A program made the position numbers and the translations under genes. Below are positions 19,996 through 29,173 of a DNA stretch of 64,000 bases, one piece after another. Origin of the DNA: Bordetella genomosp. 10 (GTDB lineage: Bacteria; Pseudomonadota; Gammaproteobacteria; Burkholderiales; Burkholderiaceae_B); NCBI RefSeq assembly GCF_002261225.1, contig NZ_NEVM01000002.1:1240001-1304000 (forward strand), in the 5' to 3' direction. The number at the start of each line of letters is the position of its first letter. Position 1 is the stretch's first letter. Under the pieces are notes generated by a model. That model had not been told where the DNA came from and made no database searches. It saw nothing but the letters and a program-made list of their open reading frames with translations.

Positions 19996-22440
19996 CTAGA
20001 ACTCGATTTTCGCGTTCAGGCTGACAGTGCGCGGTGTGCCGATGAGCAGGCCATCCTCGCCCTGCGCGTACCAGTAGCGCTTGTTGGCGATATTGTCCAC
20101 GGCCAGCCGCAGCGTGACGGGATAGGACGAGACGCGCGTGTGGTAGCTCGCGCCTGCATTGAACACCCAGAAGCTGGGCATCGGCAGGGTGCCGTTCGAT
20201 TTGAGGTTGGAGCGGCCGATGTACTTGCCGTCCATGCCCACGCTCAGCCCCGGCACCGCGCCGATGTCATAGGACGTTTGCAGCGCCACCACGTAGCGCG
20301 GTGCCGCCGCCACCCGGTTGCCTTCCTGAAGCGACGCCGTGCGGCGGTACTCCGAGTCCAGCAGCATCAGATTGGCACCTGCCGTCCACGCGCGCGTCAA
20401 CTTGCCGATGGACCCCAGTTCGAGCCCTTGGAAGCGCACCCGGCCGTCCTGCACGTAGGTGTTGTCGGGCGTCACGTAAGCCGCGCCGCGCTCGATACGG
20501 AACAGCGCGGCCGTCGCGCTCCAGTCGTCCTGCTCGGTCTTGACGCCGAATTCATACTGTTTGCTCTTGAGCGGACTGAGTACGGAATTCGCGTTCGTGT
20601 ATATGGGGCTGACGATGGTGCCGGCTTCCAGTGACTCGACGTAGCTGCCGTAGATCGTGGTGGTGGCCAGGGGTTTGTACATCAGGGCCAGTGTCGGTGT
20701 GAACACCTGGTTCTTGGTGTACGTCGACGTCACATCGCCAGCCTTGTTGCGGCCTTTTTGCTGGTAGTCCGTGTAGCGGCCGCCGGCGATCAGCGACCAC
20801 TGGTCGTTGAATTTCACCGTATCGCTGGCGAACAGCACGTTCTGACGGATATCGATGGCGCGATAGGTCTGGGGGATGCGCGTCACGTTATAGACGTTCG
20901 TATTGTCGTCGTAGAGATTGCCGGTGCCTATGCTGCCGAAGGAGCCGTTGCTGGCCGTGTCGGTATATTGGGAGATGCGTTGCGCGCCGAAGACCAGCTG
21001 GTGCTCGATGGGGCCCGTCCTGACCTTGCCGTCCGCCATGACCTGCATTTGGTGGAAGCCGAAGTTGTTGGCCCAGTCGAAGACGGATTCCCGATAATCT
21101 CCACCTTCGGTTAGCAGGTAGAGATAGTCCTCCTGATAACGTTTCTTGGTCCGCGTATAGCTGTAGTTGGTGCTGATTTTCCAGTCGGCATTGATGGAAT
21201 ACTGGAGCCCCGTCGACATCATGTAGAACTCTGTCTTGTTCGGCGAATTGTCCGATGAGGTCAGGTTCGTTCGGCCATTGAGCGCCGAAGGCAGCGAGGC
21301 GCCGGTGAAGGAGCTGGTATTCACATAGACTGTGCCTTCCGCGCGACGCTTCTGGTACAGGCCGTCAAAGGTCCAGAGCAGGTCCGGGGTCAGACGGGCA
21401 TCCAGCCCCAGCGAAACCGAGTCACGATTGATCTTGCCGTTGTTGTAGGTGGTGCCTTCTTCGTGGGTCGCATTCAACCGGTAACCGAAGCGGCCGTCAT
21501 TGCCGAAGCGGTCACCCAGATCGATGTGCCGGCTCCACACATGGTCCGACGTGTAACCGATGTCGATGCTGCGCACGGGCTTGTCGCCGACGGGAGGCTT
21601 CTTGGTGACGAAATTGACGATCCCGCCGGGACTGCCGAAACCGTACATGAAGCCCGAGAGGCCCTTTAGCAGTTCGACGCGTTCGAATTGCTCGTAAGGC
21701 ATTTCGACCCCGTAGTTGACCACCGGCAAACCGTTGATCTTGGCACCGTTGGAATCATCCAGGCGCAAACCGCGCACTTGCAGATAGTTGGGACGACCGC
21801 TGTACGTGGCGCCGGCGGGTACGGCGGACGCATCACCCGCGAACAGGGATCCAAGCGTCGTGACCTGGCGGTTCTCGATCTCCTGGCTGCTGACGATGGT
21901 GGTGGAGAAGGGCGTGTCCAACTGCGAGCGGTTGCCTAGGGTTCCGCTGGCCACCGGCTGCTGCAGATTCATGGAATTGGCGACGGCGCCTTCCGCGGTC
22001 ACCAATACAGTGGGCAACGTGGTGGCACCCTGCGCGCTGGATGGCCGCTGGATGATGACGGCCGAACCGCTGGAAACCGCCACTAGGCCGCTGCCCGCCA
22101 ATACTCGCGACAGGGCTTGCGACAGCGTCATCGACCCCTGGACGGCCGGCGCCGACTTGCCGTTGGATAACGACGCATCGATGGAGATGGCTACGTCCCA
22201 TTCGCGTGCCAGCGCGTTGATCGCCTGCCCCAGGGGTTGCGCCGGCAGCGCGACCTGGCGCACGGACGCGAGGGCGGGGCTGGTGGCCTGCTGCGCATGC
22301 GCCGTCCGGCTGGTGCCCGCAGCGGCGAACGCCATGGCGCAAGCGAACGTCAGCAAGGACAAACGGTAGAAACGAGGGGAGAGGCGGGCAGGGGCGGCGA
22401 GCGCCGCGCGGTGGCTGGCGCGAGGGGAGAGAGTCGGCAT
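19996..22440 (-). CDS. TonB-dependent ferrisiderophore receptor with STN signalling domain
   Basis: 814-residue outer-membrane receptor of the FpvA/FecA transducer type. An N-terminal signal peptide (hydrophobic ~30-45, likely cleaved after TAHA) is followed by an STN domain (~60-130, from LPAQPLGQAINALAREW), which contacts a FecR-type anti-sigma protein. The plug follows (~165-290, with QVRGLRLDD and GGIVNFVTKKP), then a 22-strand-type barrel ending in the expected terminal phenylalanine (AKIEF). It is convergent with the synthetase operon and downstream of fecI and fecR on the same strand, so it is the likely uptake receptor for the peptide made here. The 113-bp gap to fecR contains an AT-rich stretch (~22510-22522) that could hold its own ECF-dependent promoter; I could not assign one with confidence. 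Confidence 0.94.
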   Translation of the reverse strand: MPTLSPRASHRAALAAPARLSPRFYRLSLLTFACAMAFAAAGTSRTAHAQQATSPALASVRQVALPAQPLGQAINALAREWDVAISIDASLSNGKSAPAVQGSMTLSQALSRVLAGSGLVAVSSGSAVIIQRPSSAQGATTLPTVLVTAEGAVANSMNLQQPVASGTLGNRSQLDTPFSTTIVSSQEIENRQVTTLGSLFAGDASAVPAGATYSGRPNYLQVRGLRLDDSNGAKINGLPVVNYGVEMPYEQFERVELLKGLSGFMYGFGSPGGIVNFVTKKPPVGDKPVRSIDIGYTSDHVWSRHIDLGDRFGNDGRFGYRLNATHEEGTTYNNGKINRDSVSLGLDARLTPDLLWTFDGLYQKRRAEGTVYVNTSSFTGASLPSALNGRTNLTSSDNSPNKTEFYMMSTGLQYSINADWKISTNYSYTRTKKRYQEDYLYLLTEGGDYRESVFDWANNFGFHQMQVMADGKVRTGPIEHQLVFGAQRISQYTDTASNGSFGSIGTGNLYDDNTNVYNVTRIPQTYRAIDIRQNVLFASDTVKFNDQWSLIAGGRYTDYQQKGRNKAGDVTSTYTKNQVFTPTLALMYKPLATTTIYGSYVESLEAGTIVSPIYTNANSVLSPLKSKQYEFGVKTEQDDWSATAALFRIERGAAYVTPDNTYVQDGRVRFQGLELGSIGKLTRAWTAGANLMLLDSEYRRTASLQEGNRVAAAPRYVVALQTSYDIGAVPGLSVGMDGKYIGRSNLKSNGTLPMPSFWVFNAGASYHTRVSSYPVTLRLAVDNIANKRYWYAQGEDGLLIGTPRTVSLNAKIEF

Positions 22441-22553
22441 GTCTTACGGTTTCCGAGGGTTGAGTCTTGGTGTTTTCTAACGTGAAGACGCACGAAAACC
22501 GGAAACCCGGACAATTATTTTTACCGGCCCTGGCCTGGCCCTGGACAACGGAG

Positions 22554-23660
22554 TCAGCGGCGACCCGATATGAGGGCAACCCCGGTCGCGGACCGCTGTA
22601 CCCGCACCGGCAGGATGCCAGGCAGGCTGGACAGAAAAGCCTCTGGATCGCGGATCGGAAAACTGCCCGTCAGCCGTAACTGATCGCTCAGGGCGGAGGG
22701 ATCCAGCTTGAAGGGGGGATCGAGGTAATCATTCCAGGTCGCGACCACGCGGGATAAAAGCTCATTGTCGAAGATGAGCCAGCCACGGCGCCAGGCGCCC
22801 ACGTCGGCGGGGGAAACCACGCCTGGAACGCCCAAACCGCCCGCATCCGCTCGTACCCGCTGCCCCGCGATCAGCAGGACCGGCGGCTCGGTCTCCGCGC
22901 TTATCATCCGCGCGTCCGGGCCGCCGGCCCAGACGCCAACGCGTCCCTCGGCGACCTCGACGACCATGGCGCCGTGGGCCGACACCGTGAAGATCGTGCC
23001 CAGAACCCTGACGTGTCCCCAATTCGTTTGAACGAAAAAAGGACGGTCGGGATCATGCCGCACCTGAAAACGCGCGGCGCCCGTTTCAAGGCGCACTTCG
23101 CGGCGGTCGGGGTAATAGGAAACGACTGCCCGCGTCCGGGCGGCCAGATCCACTACCGTGCCGTCGGGTAGCGTTTCGGTCGCCATTTCGCTGCGGGCGG
23201 TTTCGAGGACCCGCGGAATCGCCAGCGACCAATACGAGCGCGTCGATCCGGCCGTGAAGAAAGAAATCCCCGTCAAACCCAACAGGGTGAGCGCCCGGCG
23301 CCGGTTCTGGCGAGCCTGGGCCCGCCGCTCCGCCTGGCCCACTGGCAAGCCGACCTGGCTTTGGAGTTCATCAGCGGACGTGGCGGACCATAGCGCCGTC
23401 GCGCGGCGATAGGCTTCTTCGTGGGCTGGCGCGGCCGCGCGCCAGCGCTCCAGTTCGAGGGATGCGGCGCGCGCGACGTCGGTGGAACCACCCTGTGTAC
23501 GAGCCAGCAGCAACACGGCCCGTTCCAGCAGTTTGCGTGCGCTAGCGGATCCCGCCGCTGGCGCGGCGGTACAGTCCGGGGAGGATGGCGCGGGCTTCGA
23601 GCCCGCCGCGGAAGACAGGTCGCCAAGGGCGGCCGGGACTATCGGGGAAGTCATAATCAA
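22554..23660 (-). CDS. fecR: FecR-family sigma regulator
   Basis: 368-residue inner-membrane regulator. The N-terminal cytoplasmic part (~40-110, with the ELERWRAAAPAHEEAYRRA region typical of the family) would bind the ECF sigma factor. One membrane segment lies near LTLLGLTGISFFTAG (~130-145). The periplasmic FecR domain (~165-275, LPDGTVVDLAARTRAVVSYYPDRREVRLETGAARFQV) and a C-terminal part (~300-365, RGWLIFDNELLSRVVATWNDY) would contact the receptor STN domain. The start lies one base beyond the stop of the sigma gene, so the two are almost certainly translationally coupled. It relays siderophore occupancy from receptor to sigma factor. Confidence 0.93.
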   Translation of the reverse strand: MIMTSPIVPAALGDLSSAAGSKPAPSSPDCTAAPAAGSASARKLLERAVLLLARTQGGSTDVARAASLELERWRAAAPAHEEAYRRATALWSATSADELQSQVGLPVGQAERRAQARQNRRRALTLLGLTGISFFTAGSTRSYWSLAIPRVLETARSEMATETLPDGTVVDLAARTRAVVSYYPDRREVRLETGAARFQVRHDPDRPFFVQTNWGHVRVLGTIFTVSAHGAMVVEVAEGRVGVWAGGPDARMISAETEPPVLLIAGQRVRADAGGLGVPGVVSPADVGAWRRGWLIFDNELLSRVVATWNDYLDPPFKLDPSALSDQLRLTGSFPIRDPEAFLSSLPGILPVRVQRSATGVALISGRR

Positions 23661-23661
23661 G

Positions 23662-24132
23662 TCAATAAAGCGCCAGATCCCCGCAGTCGATCACCGCTCG
23701 GACGACGTGTTTTTCTACCGCGGCCACTGTGCAGTCCAGATGCGCCGCCGCTTCAGCATGACTGTAGCCGTAAATCCGCACCAGGATGAATACATCGCGT
23801 CGTTTGGGCGGCATGCGCTGCAAGCGGGCGAGCAAGCCACTCAGGCGCTGGCGCCACATGACGTGTTGCTCGGCCGAAGGGCTGTCGACGCCCGTGACCA
23901 CGCCCAGGGATGTGAGGAAGCGGTCTTCCGCGGCTTGCCGCCGCGAGCGATCGATGATGATGTTCTTGCCGATGCGGTAAAGCAGCGCACGCGGATTTTC
24001 GATCGCCATCCCGCCTGTGTCCATGGCGAGGGCGCGTACATAACACTCCTGCACCACGTCGGCGGCAGCCTCGCGGTCCTTGAGGGAGCGGGAAAAGAAC
24101 CCGCTCAATTCTTTGTAGTAGCGCTCGAACAC
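23662..24132 (-). CDS. fecI: FecI-like ECF sigma factor
   Basis: 156 residues, short and typical of iron-starvation ECF sigma factors. Region 2 is visible at ~1-65 (FERYYKELSGFFSRSL, DVVQECYVRAL, NPRALLYRIGKNIIIDRSRR) and region 4 at ~95-150 (RLQRMPPKRRDVFILVRIYGYSHAEAAAHL, a helix-turn-helix). The start codon is GTG. It is first of the fecI-fecR-receptor set. It probably directs transcription of the receptor and perhaps of the synthetase operon whose promoter is off-window. The upstream AT-rich region (24133-24434) is shared with the divergent acylase gene and would be the place for Fur control. Confidence 0.92.
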   Translation of the reverse strand: MFERYYKELSGFFSRSLKDREAAADVVQECYVRALAMDTGGMAIENPRALLYRIGKNIIIDRSRRQAAEDRFLTSLGVVTGVDSPSAEQHVMWRQRLSGLLARLQRMPPKRRDVFILVRIYGYSHAEAAAHLDCTVAAVEKHVVRAVIDCGDLALY

Positions 24133-24250
24133 GATAACCAGACACCCTTAAGGGCAGGAGCGGCGTGTCTCCCGGTTCCGGAACGGGGATCCCTGTCGGC
24201 AGCCCAGCCTGCGGCCATGAGGCGTCCGGGGATAAAGACGAAGTAATCAA

Positions 24251-24269
24251 AATAGGAATCGTTAGTATT
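24251..24269. promoter_or_regulatory. Weak candidate Fur box between fecI and the acylase gene
   Basis: The 302-bp divergent region 24133-24434 holds no gene. Its AT-rich core contains AATAGGAATCGTTAGTATT, which matches about 10 of 19 positions of the classical Fur box. Position, ~120 bp upstream of fecI and ~165 bp upstream of the acylase start, fits iron repression of the sigma factor. A second dyad, TGGAA...TTCCA, lies at about 24389-24408. Both are suggestions from eye inspection. Confidence 0.3.
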
Positions 24270-24434
24270 TAAATTGTATAACACTCTTTGAAACTCTTTC
24301 CATCCTTGTTCGCGCAGGCTCAGGGAAAGCCACTAGGCGCGGATTTGACCCGGTTCATTTCGGCTGGCGGCTTGCTTCGTCAAATAATGGAAGTAGAATC
24401 ATTCCACTTTCAAGAGGTTGGCTGGGAGAAGCAG

Positions 24435-26957
24435 GTGGGCGTACGTAATGGCGGGGCGGGAAGCGTTGTCACCAGGCGGTACGCGGCGGCTGCCACCGTC
24501 TTCATTGCGGGGATGGTCGGCGCCGGACAAACCGCCGCCGCGAGCGCGACGCAGCCGATTGATGCGCAAGCCGTCGAAATCGCCCGCACCAGCGATGGCA
24601 TTCCGCATATCAAGGCGGCAGATTGGCGCGGGCTGGGCTACGGCTATGGGTATGTGCAAGCCGAAGACAATCTCTGCACGCTGGCCGAGGCTTTCGTCAC
24701 TTACCGGGGTGAACGATCACGCTATTTCGGTGCCGACGGCAAGGCCGCATGGCATTCGACCATGGGTGAACCGAACAACCTGGACTCGGATTTCTTCTTC
24801 CGTTTGCTGCAGACGCCCGCGCGCTTGCAGGCCTACGCAGCGGCCCAGCCCGCCGACCTTCGTGACCTGATAGATGGTTATGCGAGGGGCTACGACGCCT
24901 ACCTGGCGGAGCGTTCAACGGATCGGACGCACGCGGCATGTGCCAATCAGGCGTGGGTGCGGCCGATCGACGCGACTGATGTCTATCGCCGCCTGTACGC
25001 AGCCAATCTTGCCGGTGGGTACATGGCGTTCATCAAAGGCATCGCGGCCGGTGTGCCGGTGACCGGGTCTTCATCCGATAACGCCAGGGGAGCTCGAACG
25101 GACGCGCGGGCCGCGCGCGGACTGGCGCGCGCCGACGGCATCGATGATGCGTGGTTCCAAGCCGGCCGCCACGCGGGCATAGGCAGCAACGGCATCGCGC
25201 TGGGCAGCGAGGCGACAGGCGTGGCGCATGGGCTGTTGCTCGGCAACCCGCATTGGTTCTGGACCGGCCCGGACCGTTTCTACCAGGCGCAGTTGACCAT
25301 TCCGGGGCAGATCGACGTAGGCGGAGTCTCGTTCCTTGGCGTGCCAGTGATCATGATCGGTTTCAACAACGCCGTCGCCTGGACACATACGGTCTCCGCG
25401 GCGCGCCGTTTCGGCCTGTATGAGCTGCGGCGCCCGGCGGGAGATCCAGGTCATTATCTGGTCGATGGCCAGCGTATCGCGCTGGACGAGATCACGCTGA
25501 CCGTCCCGGTGCGCCAGCCGGACGGTAGCATGGGCCAGGTGGCGCGCACGTTTCAGCAGACCCGCTTAGGGCCAGTCGTCGACCTGAGCACGTTGTCACC
25601 GGCGCTTGCGTCGACGCCAGAGCGGGTATTCGTCATCAGGGACGTGAACGCCGATAACTATCGCATCTTCCAGAATTTCCTCGCGTGGGGGCGGGCCGGC
25701 TCCCTGGACGAATTCGTCGATTTGCAAAAAAAGTATGCGGCGATGCCCTGGGTCAACACCCTGGCCGTCGGACGCAAGGATGGCCGTGCCTGGTATGCGG
25801 ATATTGGCGCGGTGCCCAATGTCCCGGACACGCTCGCGGCAGGCTGCACGACGCCCTTGGGGCAAGCCGTCACCCGGAAAATGCCCGGCGTGCCTGTCCT
25901 CGACGGCTCGCGCTCGGCCTGCGACTGGGCGAACGACCCGCATGCCGCGCAGGCTGGCGCTCTGCCCGCGGAGAAGATGCCCGGTCTGTGGCGGCGTGAC
26001 TACGTCGCGAATATGAATAACAGCCATTGGCTGCCCAATCCGCAAGCGCTGCTTGAGGGTTATCCCTCGGTACTGGGCACCGAACGCAAGGCACTGACGC
26101 TGAGGCAACGCCAGGGATTCCGGCTGATCGATCAAGCCATGCGGGCGCCGCATGGCGAGGGCATGCGCAACGTCAGCCCGGCCGCGCTACGCGATCTCGC
26201 CTTGAGCTCGGATGCGATGTCCGCGCTGCTTTTTCGCGCGCAAGCCGTGCAAGGCATCTGCCAGCGGTCGAGCGTGCGGGTGGCCGGCGATCCCTACACC
26301 GGCAAGGTCTATGATCCGCCCATCGAGGTCGCGTTGGGGCCGGCGTGCGAGGTCTTGCGCCACTGGAGGGGCCGCGCTCGCGCTGGCGACCGGGGCCCTC
26401 CGCTGTGGGATGCCTTCTGGAATCGACTGAGCAGGCAGGATGGCGCCACGCTGTATCGACGTGGTTTTGATCCCGCCCATCCCCTGGACACGCCGGCGGA
26501 CCTGAACGCCGACAGCGACGTCGCGGCAGAGGCCTTGGGGGCGGCCGTCCTCGCCCTGCGCGACGCCGGCATGCCCGTGGACGCCACGCGTGGAGACGCC
26601 TTATTCATCGATATTGCCCAGACGCGTATCCCGCTATACGGTGGCTGCGACGGACCTGGCTACTTCACATCGGCCTGCGCGGTCTGGAGCAAGGACGCGC
26701 AGGGGCCGGGTGAGGCTTCCGAGTTGCAGGGCAACAGCTATCTGCAGGTTGTGACCTTCGGCAGCGCCGGCCCCCGAGCGTGGACGATGCTGGCGTCCGG
26801 AGAGTCCGATGACCCAGCCAATCCCGCATTCGGCGTCGGCACGCTGCGGTACGCGCAACAGCAATGGACCGCGTGGCGATTCGTTCCCAAGGAAATCAAG
26901 GTGGATCCCGGGCTGCGCGTACGGATCCTTCATCCTGGCGCGATGCTCAGCCATTAG
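24435..26957 (+). CDS. PvdQ-like penicillin/AHL-acylase family hydrolase, periplasmic
   Basis: Ntn-hydrolase of the penicillin G/AHL/aculeacin acylase family, made as a precursor and self-cleaved into alpha and beta chains. With the GTG at 24435 (GGGAGAA six bases upstream) it has 840 residues and a clean signal peptide (hydrophobic ~18-34, AAASA before the cleavage site). The frame opens earlier, with an ATG at 24387, but that gives an awkwardly long leader. The nucleophile is Ser251 in GIG-SNGIALG, the beginning of the beta chain; NPHWFWTGPDRFYQ, GFNNAVAWTHT and NNSHWLPNP are also as in PvdQ. In Pseudomonas, PvdQ removes the fatty-acyl chain from the pyoverdine precursor in the periplasm. 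Next to this NRPS and receptor set, deacylation of an acylated siderophore precursor is the likely job; quorum-signal hydrolysis is the alternative. Confidence 0.9.
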   Translation: MGVRNGGAGSVVTRRYAAAATVFIAGMVGAGQTAAASATQPIDAQAVEIARTSDGIPHIKAADWRGLGYGYGYVQAEDNLCTLAEAFVTYRGERSRYFGADGKAAWHSTMGEPNNLDSDFFFRLLQTPARLQAYAAAQPADLRDLIDGYARGYDAYLAERSTDRTHAACANQAWVRPIDATDVYRRLYAANLAGGYMAFIKGIAAGVPVTGSSSDNARGARTDARAARGLARADGIDDAWFQAGRHAGIGSNGIALGSEATGVAHGLLLGNPHWFWTGPDRFYQAQLTIPGQIDVGGVSFLGVPVIMIGFNNAVAWTHTVSAARRFGLYELRRPAGDPGHYLVDGQRIALDEITLTVPVRQPDGSMGQVARTFQQTRLGPVVDLSTLSPALASTPERVFVIRDVNADNYRIFQNFLAWGRAGSLDEFVDLQKKYAAMPWVNTLAVGRKDGRAWYADIGAVPNVPDTLAAGCTTPLGQAVTRKMPGVPVLDGSRSACDWANDPHAAQAGALPAEKMPGLWRRDYVANMNNSHWLPNPQALLEGYPSVLGTERKALTLRQRQGFRLIDQAMRAPHGEGMRNVSPAALRDLALSSDAMSALLFRAQAVQGICQRSSVRVAGDPYTGKVYDPPIEVALGPACEVLRHWRGRARAGDRGPPLWDAFWNRLSRQDGATLYRRGFDPAHPLDTPADLNADSDVAAEALGAAVLALRDAGMPVDATRGDALFIDIAQTRIPLYGGCDGPGYFTSACAVWSKDAQGPGEASELQGNSYLQVVTFGSAGPRAWTMLASGESDDPANPAFGVGTLRYAQQQWTAWRFVPKEIKVDPGLRVRILHPGAMLSH

Positions 26958-27018
26958 GCAGCAGCATGAGCCATCAGGCAGCAGTACGCCTGATCGACTT
27001 CCCTTTCCGGAGACTATC

Positions 27019-28194
27019 TTGTTCCTACGCCTCGTTCCGCCCCATGGTGCAATAAAGCTTGCAGGCCATTTGCTCACATGCACGCTTGCCGCCGCGCTGC
27101 CAGCGCTCGCCATCGGCCAGGATATCGCCAGTGTGGATCGCTGGACGGACATTCAGCAGCGCATCCGTACAGCATGCGATGACGCATGCCGGCAACAACC
27201 GTTGAAGGCGCAATGGGAAACCCTGCGCGCCCTCAAGCCGGCGCTCAATGCCCGCGATGCGGCGCGGGTATTGCATGTATCGGAGGTCGAGTTGCTCGCC
27301 ACGGAGATAGGCCCGGACGTCGTTCCCTTACGTACGGATCCCGCGGCGCTGAAACAGATATGGGCACGCCTGGACACGCTCGGACCCGTGATCGCCGTGA
27401 CCCGGAATGAGAACGGCATCAGCGAGCGCACGTCACCCGGTGCGCAAGCGCCGGTGGCATTGGCTCCTCATTGGGCGGGCTGGGGCTACGTGTTTGCCGT
27501 GACCCATTACAGCGGCAAGGACCACAAACCCGTGCGCAGCCTGCAAGCCTACGACCTGCATGGAGATTCGATCACCAAGATTATCCTCAACGCGCCGGAT
27601 GGCGACGCGGCCTTTGATCGCATGGCTCGGGAATATCGAGACGTGCATGCTTTCCAGCCGCCTGCGCAACTGCCCCGGACACGCAGCGATGCTATCCGGC
27701 CGCCGGCAGCGCAGGGGGCGCTTGCGTGGAAGAATATCCACGATCATGCGACCTTGGAGAGAGCCTTCGAGGTGGGGGACGCTTCGACGGATGTCGACGA
27801 TCACGCGGGATTTATCGTGCGAGACCTCGACATTTCGGTCTTCGATGCCTTTGTAACGGCTCTGGTGGAACGTCACGTCCGAGTGACCGCGGTCGTTGGC
27901 AATCGAGGATTAAGCCAGCTATATACGGGGAACATCGAGCGTGCGCACGAACTGGGGCAAGGCTTTTTCAGCCTGGCCGGGCCCGGCGTCGAATTGCATA
28001 TCTATCGTCCCGCGCTTGCGCGGGCGCGCCTGTTCCGTAGCGCCGATCACCGTTATGAGGTCGTGGAGTTCATGGACGGGGCAGGGGTTGCCATCCGTTT
28101 CCTGGACGGGACCGACGATACCAGCCATGACAGCGGAGCATGGCAAGCGGCTTTGAAAAATGCGTTCAAAACCGCGAATGTCACATCGATGTGA
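27019..28194 (+). CDS. HemS/HmuS-like hemin-degrading factor family protein with predicted signal peptide
   Basis: 391 residues from a TTG at 27019 with CCGGAG six bases upstream; there is no in-frame ATG between the acylase and the conserved part. The N-terminal repeat shows the HmuS signature (LNARDAARVLHVSEVELLA, then VIAVTRNENGISERTSPG and AGWGYVFAVTHY), and the second repeat has VTAVVGNRGLSQLYTGNIE and ELHIYRP. Known members are cytosolic haem-binding or haem-degrading proteins. Here the first ~32 residues (KLAGHLLTCTLAAALPALA-IG) look like a Sec signal peptide, which would put the protein in the periplasm. A GTG at 27133 would give a leaderless cytosolic form and cannot be excluded. It follows the acylase by 61 bp and probably shares its transcript. 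Its role, haem or ferrisiderophore handling, is open. Confidence 0.78.
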   Translation: MFLRLVPPHGAIKLAGHLLTCTLAAALPALAIGQDIASVDRWTDIQQRIRTACDDACRQQPLKAQWETLRALKPALNARDAARVLHVSEVELLATEIGPDVVPLRTDPAALKQIWARLDTLGPVIAVTRNENGISERTSPGAQAPVALAPHWAGWGYVFAVTHYSGKDHKPVRSLQAYDLHGDSITKIILNAPDGDAAFDRMAREYRDVHAFQPPAQLPRTRSDAIRPPAAQGALAWKNIHDHATLERAFEVGDASTDVDDHAGFIVRDLDISVFDAFVTALVERHVRVTAVVGNRGLSQLYTGNIERAHELGQGFFSLAGPGVELHIYRPALARARLFRSADHRYEVVEFMDGAGVAIRFLDGTDDTSHDSGAWQAALKNAFKTANVTSM

Positions 28195-28279
28195 CATTCA
28201 GGACGCTCTTATTCCCCGATGGTGGTACGCTTATGTCAGTTGCTCCTGGGTCGGCGCGGGGCGGGCATAGGCGTCGGGA

Positions 28280-28294
28280 AATAAGTAATTATCA
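28280..28294. promoter_or_regulatory. Candidate Fur box in front of the Fur paralogue
   Basis: AATAAGTAATTATCA, 10 bp upstream of the chosen fur ATG. The reverse strand reads TGATAATTACTTATT, whose left half matches TGATAAT exactly while the right half is poor. It could mediate autoregulation. Confidence 0.35.
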
Positions 28295-28304
28295 CTTCAC
28301 TACG

Positions 28305-28883
28305 ATGAGAACAAAGCAAGATGTGCGTGAAGAGCTGTTAAGCCTGGGTATGCGGGCCACGGTGCCACGCGTCGCCATTCTGGAAATTTTCCAGGCTGAG
28401 CAGGAGAAGCGGGCGCACGCGGCGGCCACTTCCGGCCAGCGCCAGGAGTCCGTACACTTCAGCGCCGACGAGATGTTCAAGCGACTGATCGATGGCAGGA
28501 TCGACGTGGGATTGGCGACCGTCTATCGGGTCATGCAGCAATTCGAGGAAGCTGGCGTGCTGCGCAGCAGCCGTTTTGACGCGGAACGGGTGACCTACGA
28601 ACTCAATGAAGGTCGGCCGCACGACCACATCGTCTGTATCAATTGCGGCCGCGTCGACGAGTTCTACGACAAGATCATGGTTTCGCGGCAGAAGTCGGTC
28701 GCCGAGGAGCTGGGATATCTTCTGCACGACCATCAGCTTGCGCTGTACGGCATCTGTCCGGAGTGCCGCAATCGCATGGGCGGGGCGGTCAGTGACAAAC
28801 CCACGAAAAACCTGGGTACTGTCAAGACCGAGGGCTCCGCGACGGGCGGGACTGCCAGCCGCCGCAAGCGCGACAGAACATAA
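28305..28883 (+). CDS. fur: Fur-family ferric uptake regulator paralogue
   Basis: 192 residues from the ATG at 28305, the start that aligns with other Fur proteins; longer in-frame starts overlap the preceding gene. The winged helix occupies ~5-95 (LGMRATVPRVAILEIF, HFSADEMFKRLIDGRIDVGLATVYRVMQQFEEAGVL). The metal/dimerization half has the HDHIVCINCGRVDEFYD site and a second CxxC pair (YGICPECR), the structural zinc cysteines. A basic, Thr/Lys-rich tail of ~35 residues after the second CxxC is longer than usual. Lying inside an iron island, it is likely a cluster-associated Fur separate from the housekeeping copy, although that copy is not visible here. Confidence 0.88.
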   Translation: MRTKQDVREELLSLGMRATVPRVAILEIFQAEQEKRAHAAATSGQRQESVHFSADEMFKRLIDGRIDVGLATVYRVMQQFEEAGVLRSSRFDAERVTYELNEGRPHDHIVCINCGRVDEFYDKIMVSRQKSVAEELGYLLHDHQLALYGICPECRNRMGGAVSDKPTKNLGTVKTEGSATGGTASRRKRDRT

Positions 28884-29063
28884 GCGGCGCACGCCGGGGC
28901 TGAGGTAGGGAAGCGCCTGCTCAAACGCATGCGCCGCGGTATCCGACTATTTCCCCACGATTCATTCAAGGGGTGTGCGCATGCACCCTTGACATGATCT
29001 GTAATGTTCTCGTCCTTTTAATCCTGTTGAATAGACTTGTGGCCGGGTCTTGACCGCAATATC

Positions 29064-29082
29064 ATGAATAATAATTATTCCT
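29064..29082. promoter_or_regulatory. Strong candidate Fur box, perfect 7-1-7 palindrome
   Basis: The 290-bp gap 28884-29173 holds no gene. Positions 29066-29080 read GAATAAT-A-ATTATTC, a perfect inverted repeat of the 7-1-7 type recognised by Fur (TGATAAT-N-ATTATCA), with five of seven positions matching in each half. It lies ~92 bp upstream of the hypothetical gene at 29174. Confidence 0.6.
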
Positions 29083-29173
29083 ATTCTTGATTCGGCGTAT
29101 TTTGCTCGCCCAGCGCGCGGCCTTGTCCGCGCTTGACTTCTGCACTCACGATACGAACGGTGGGGGAAGGGAA

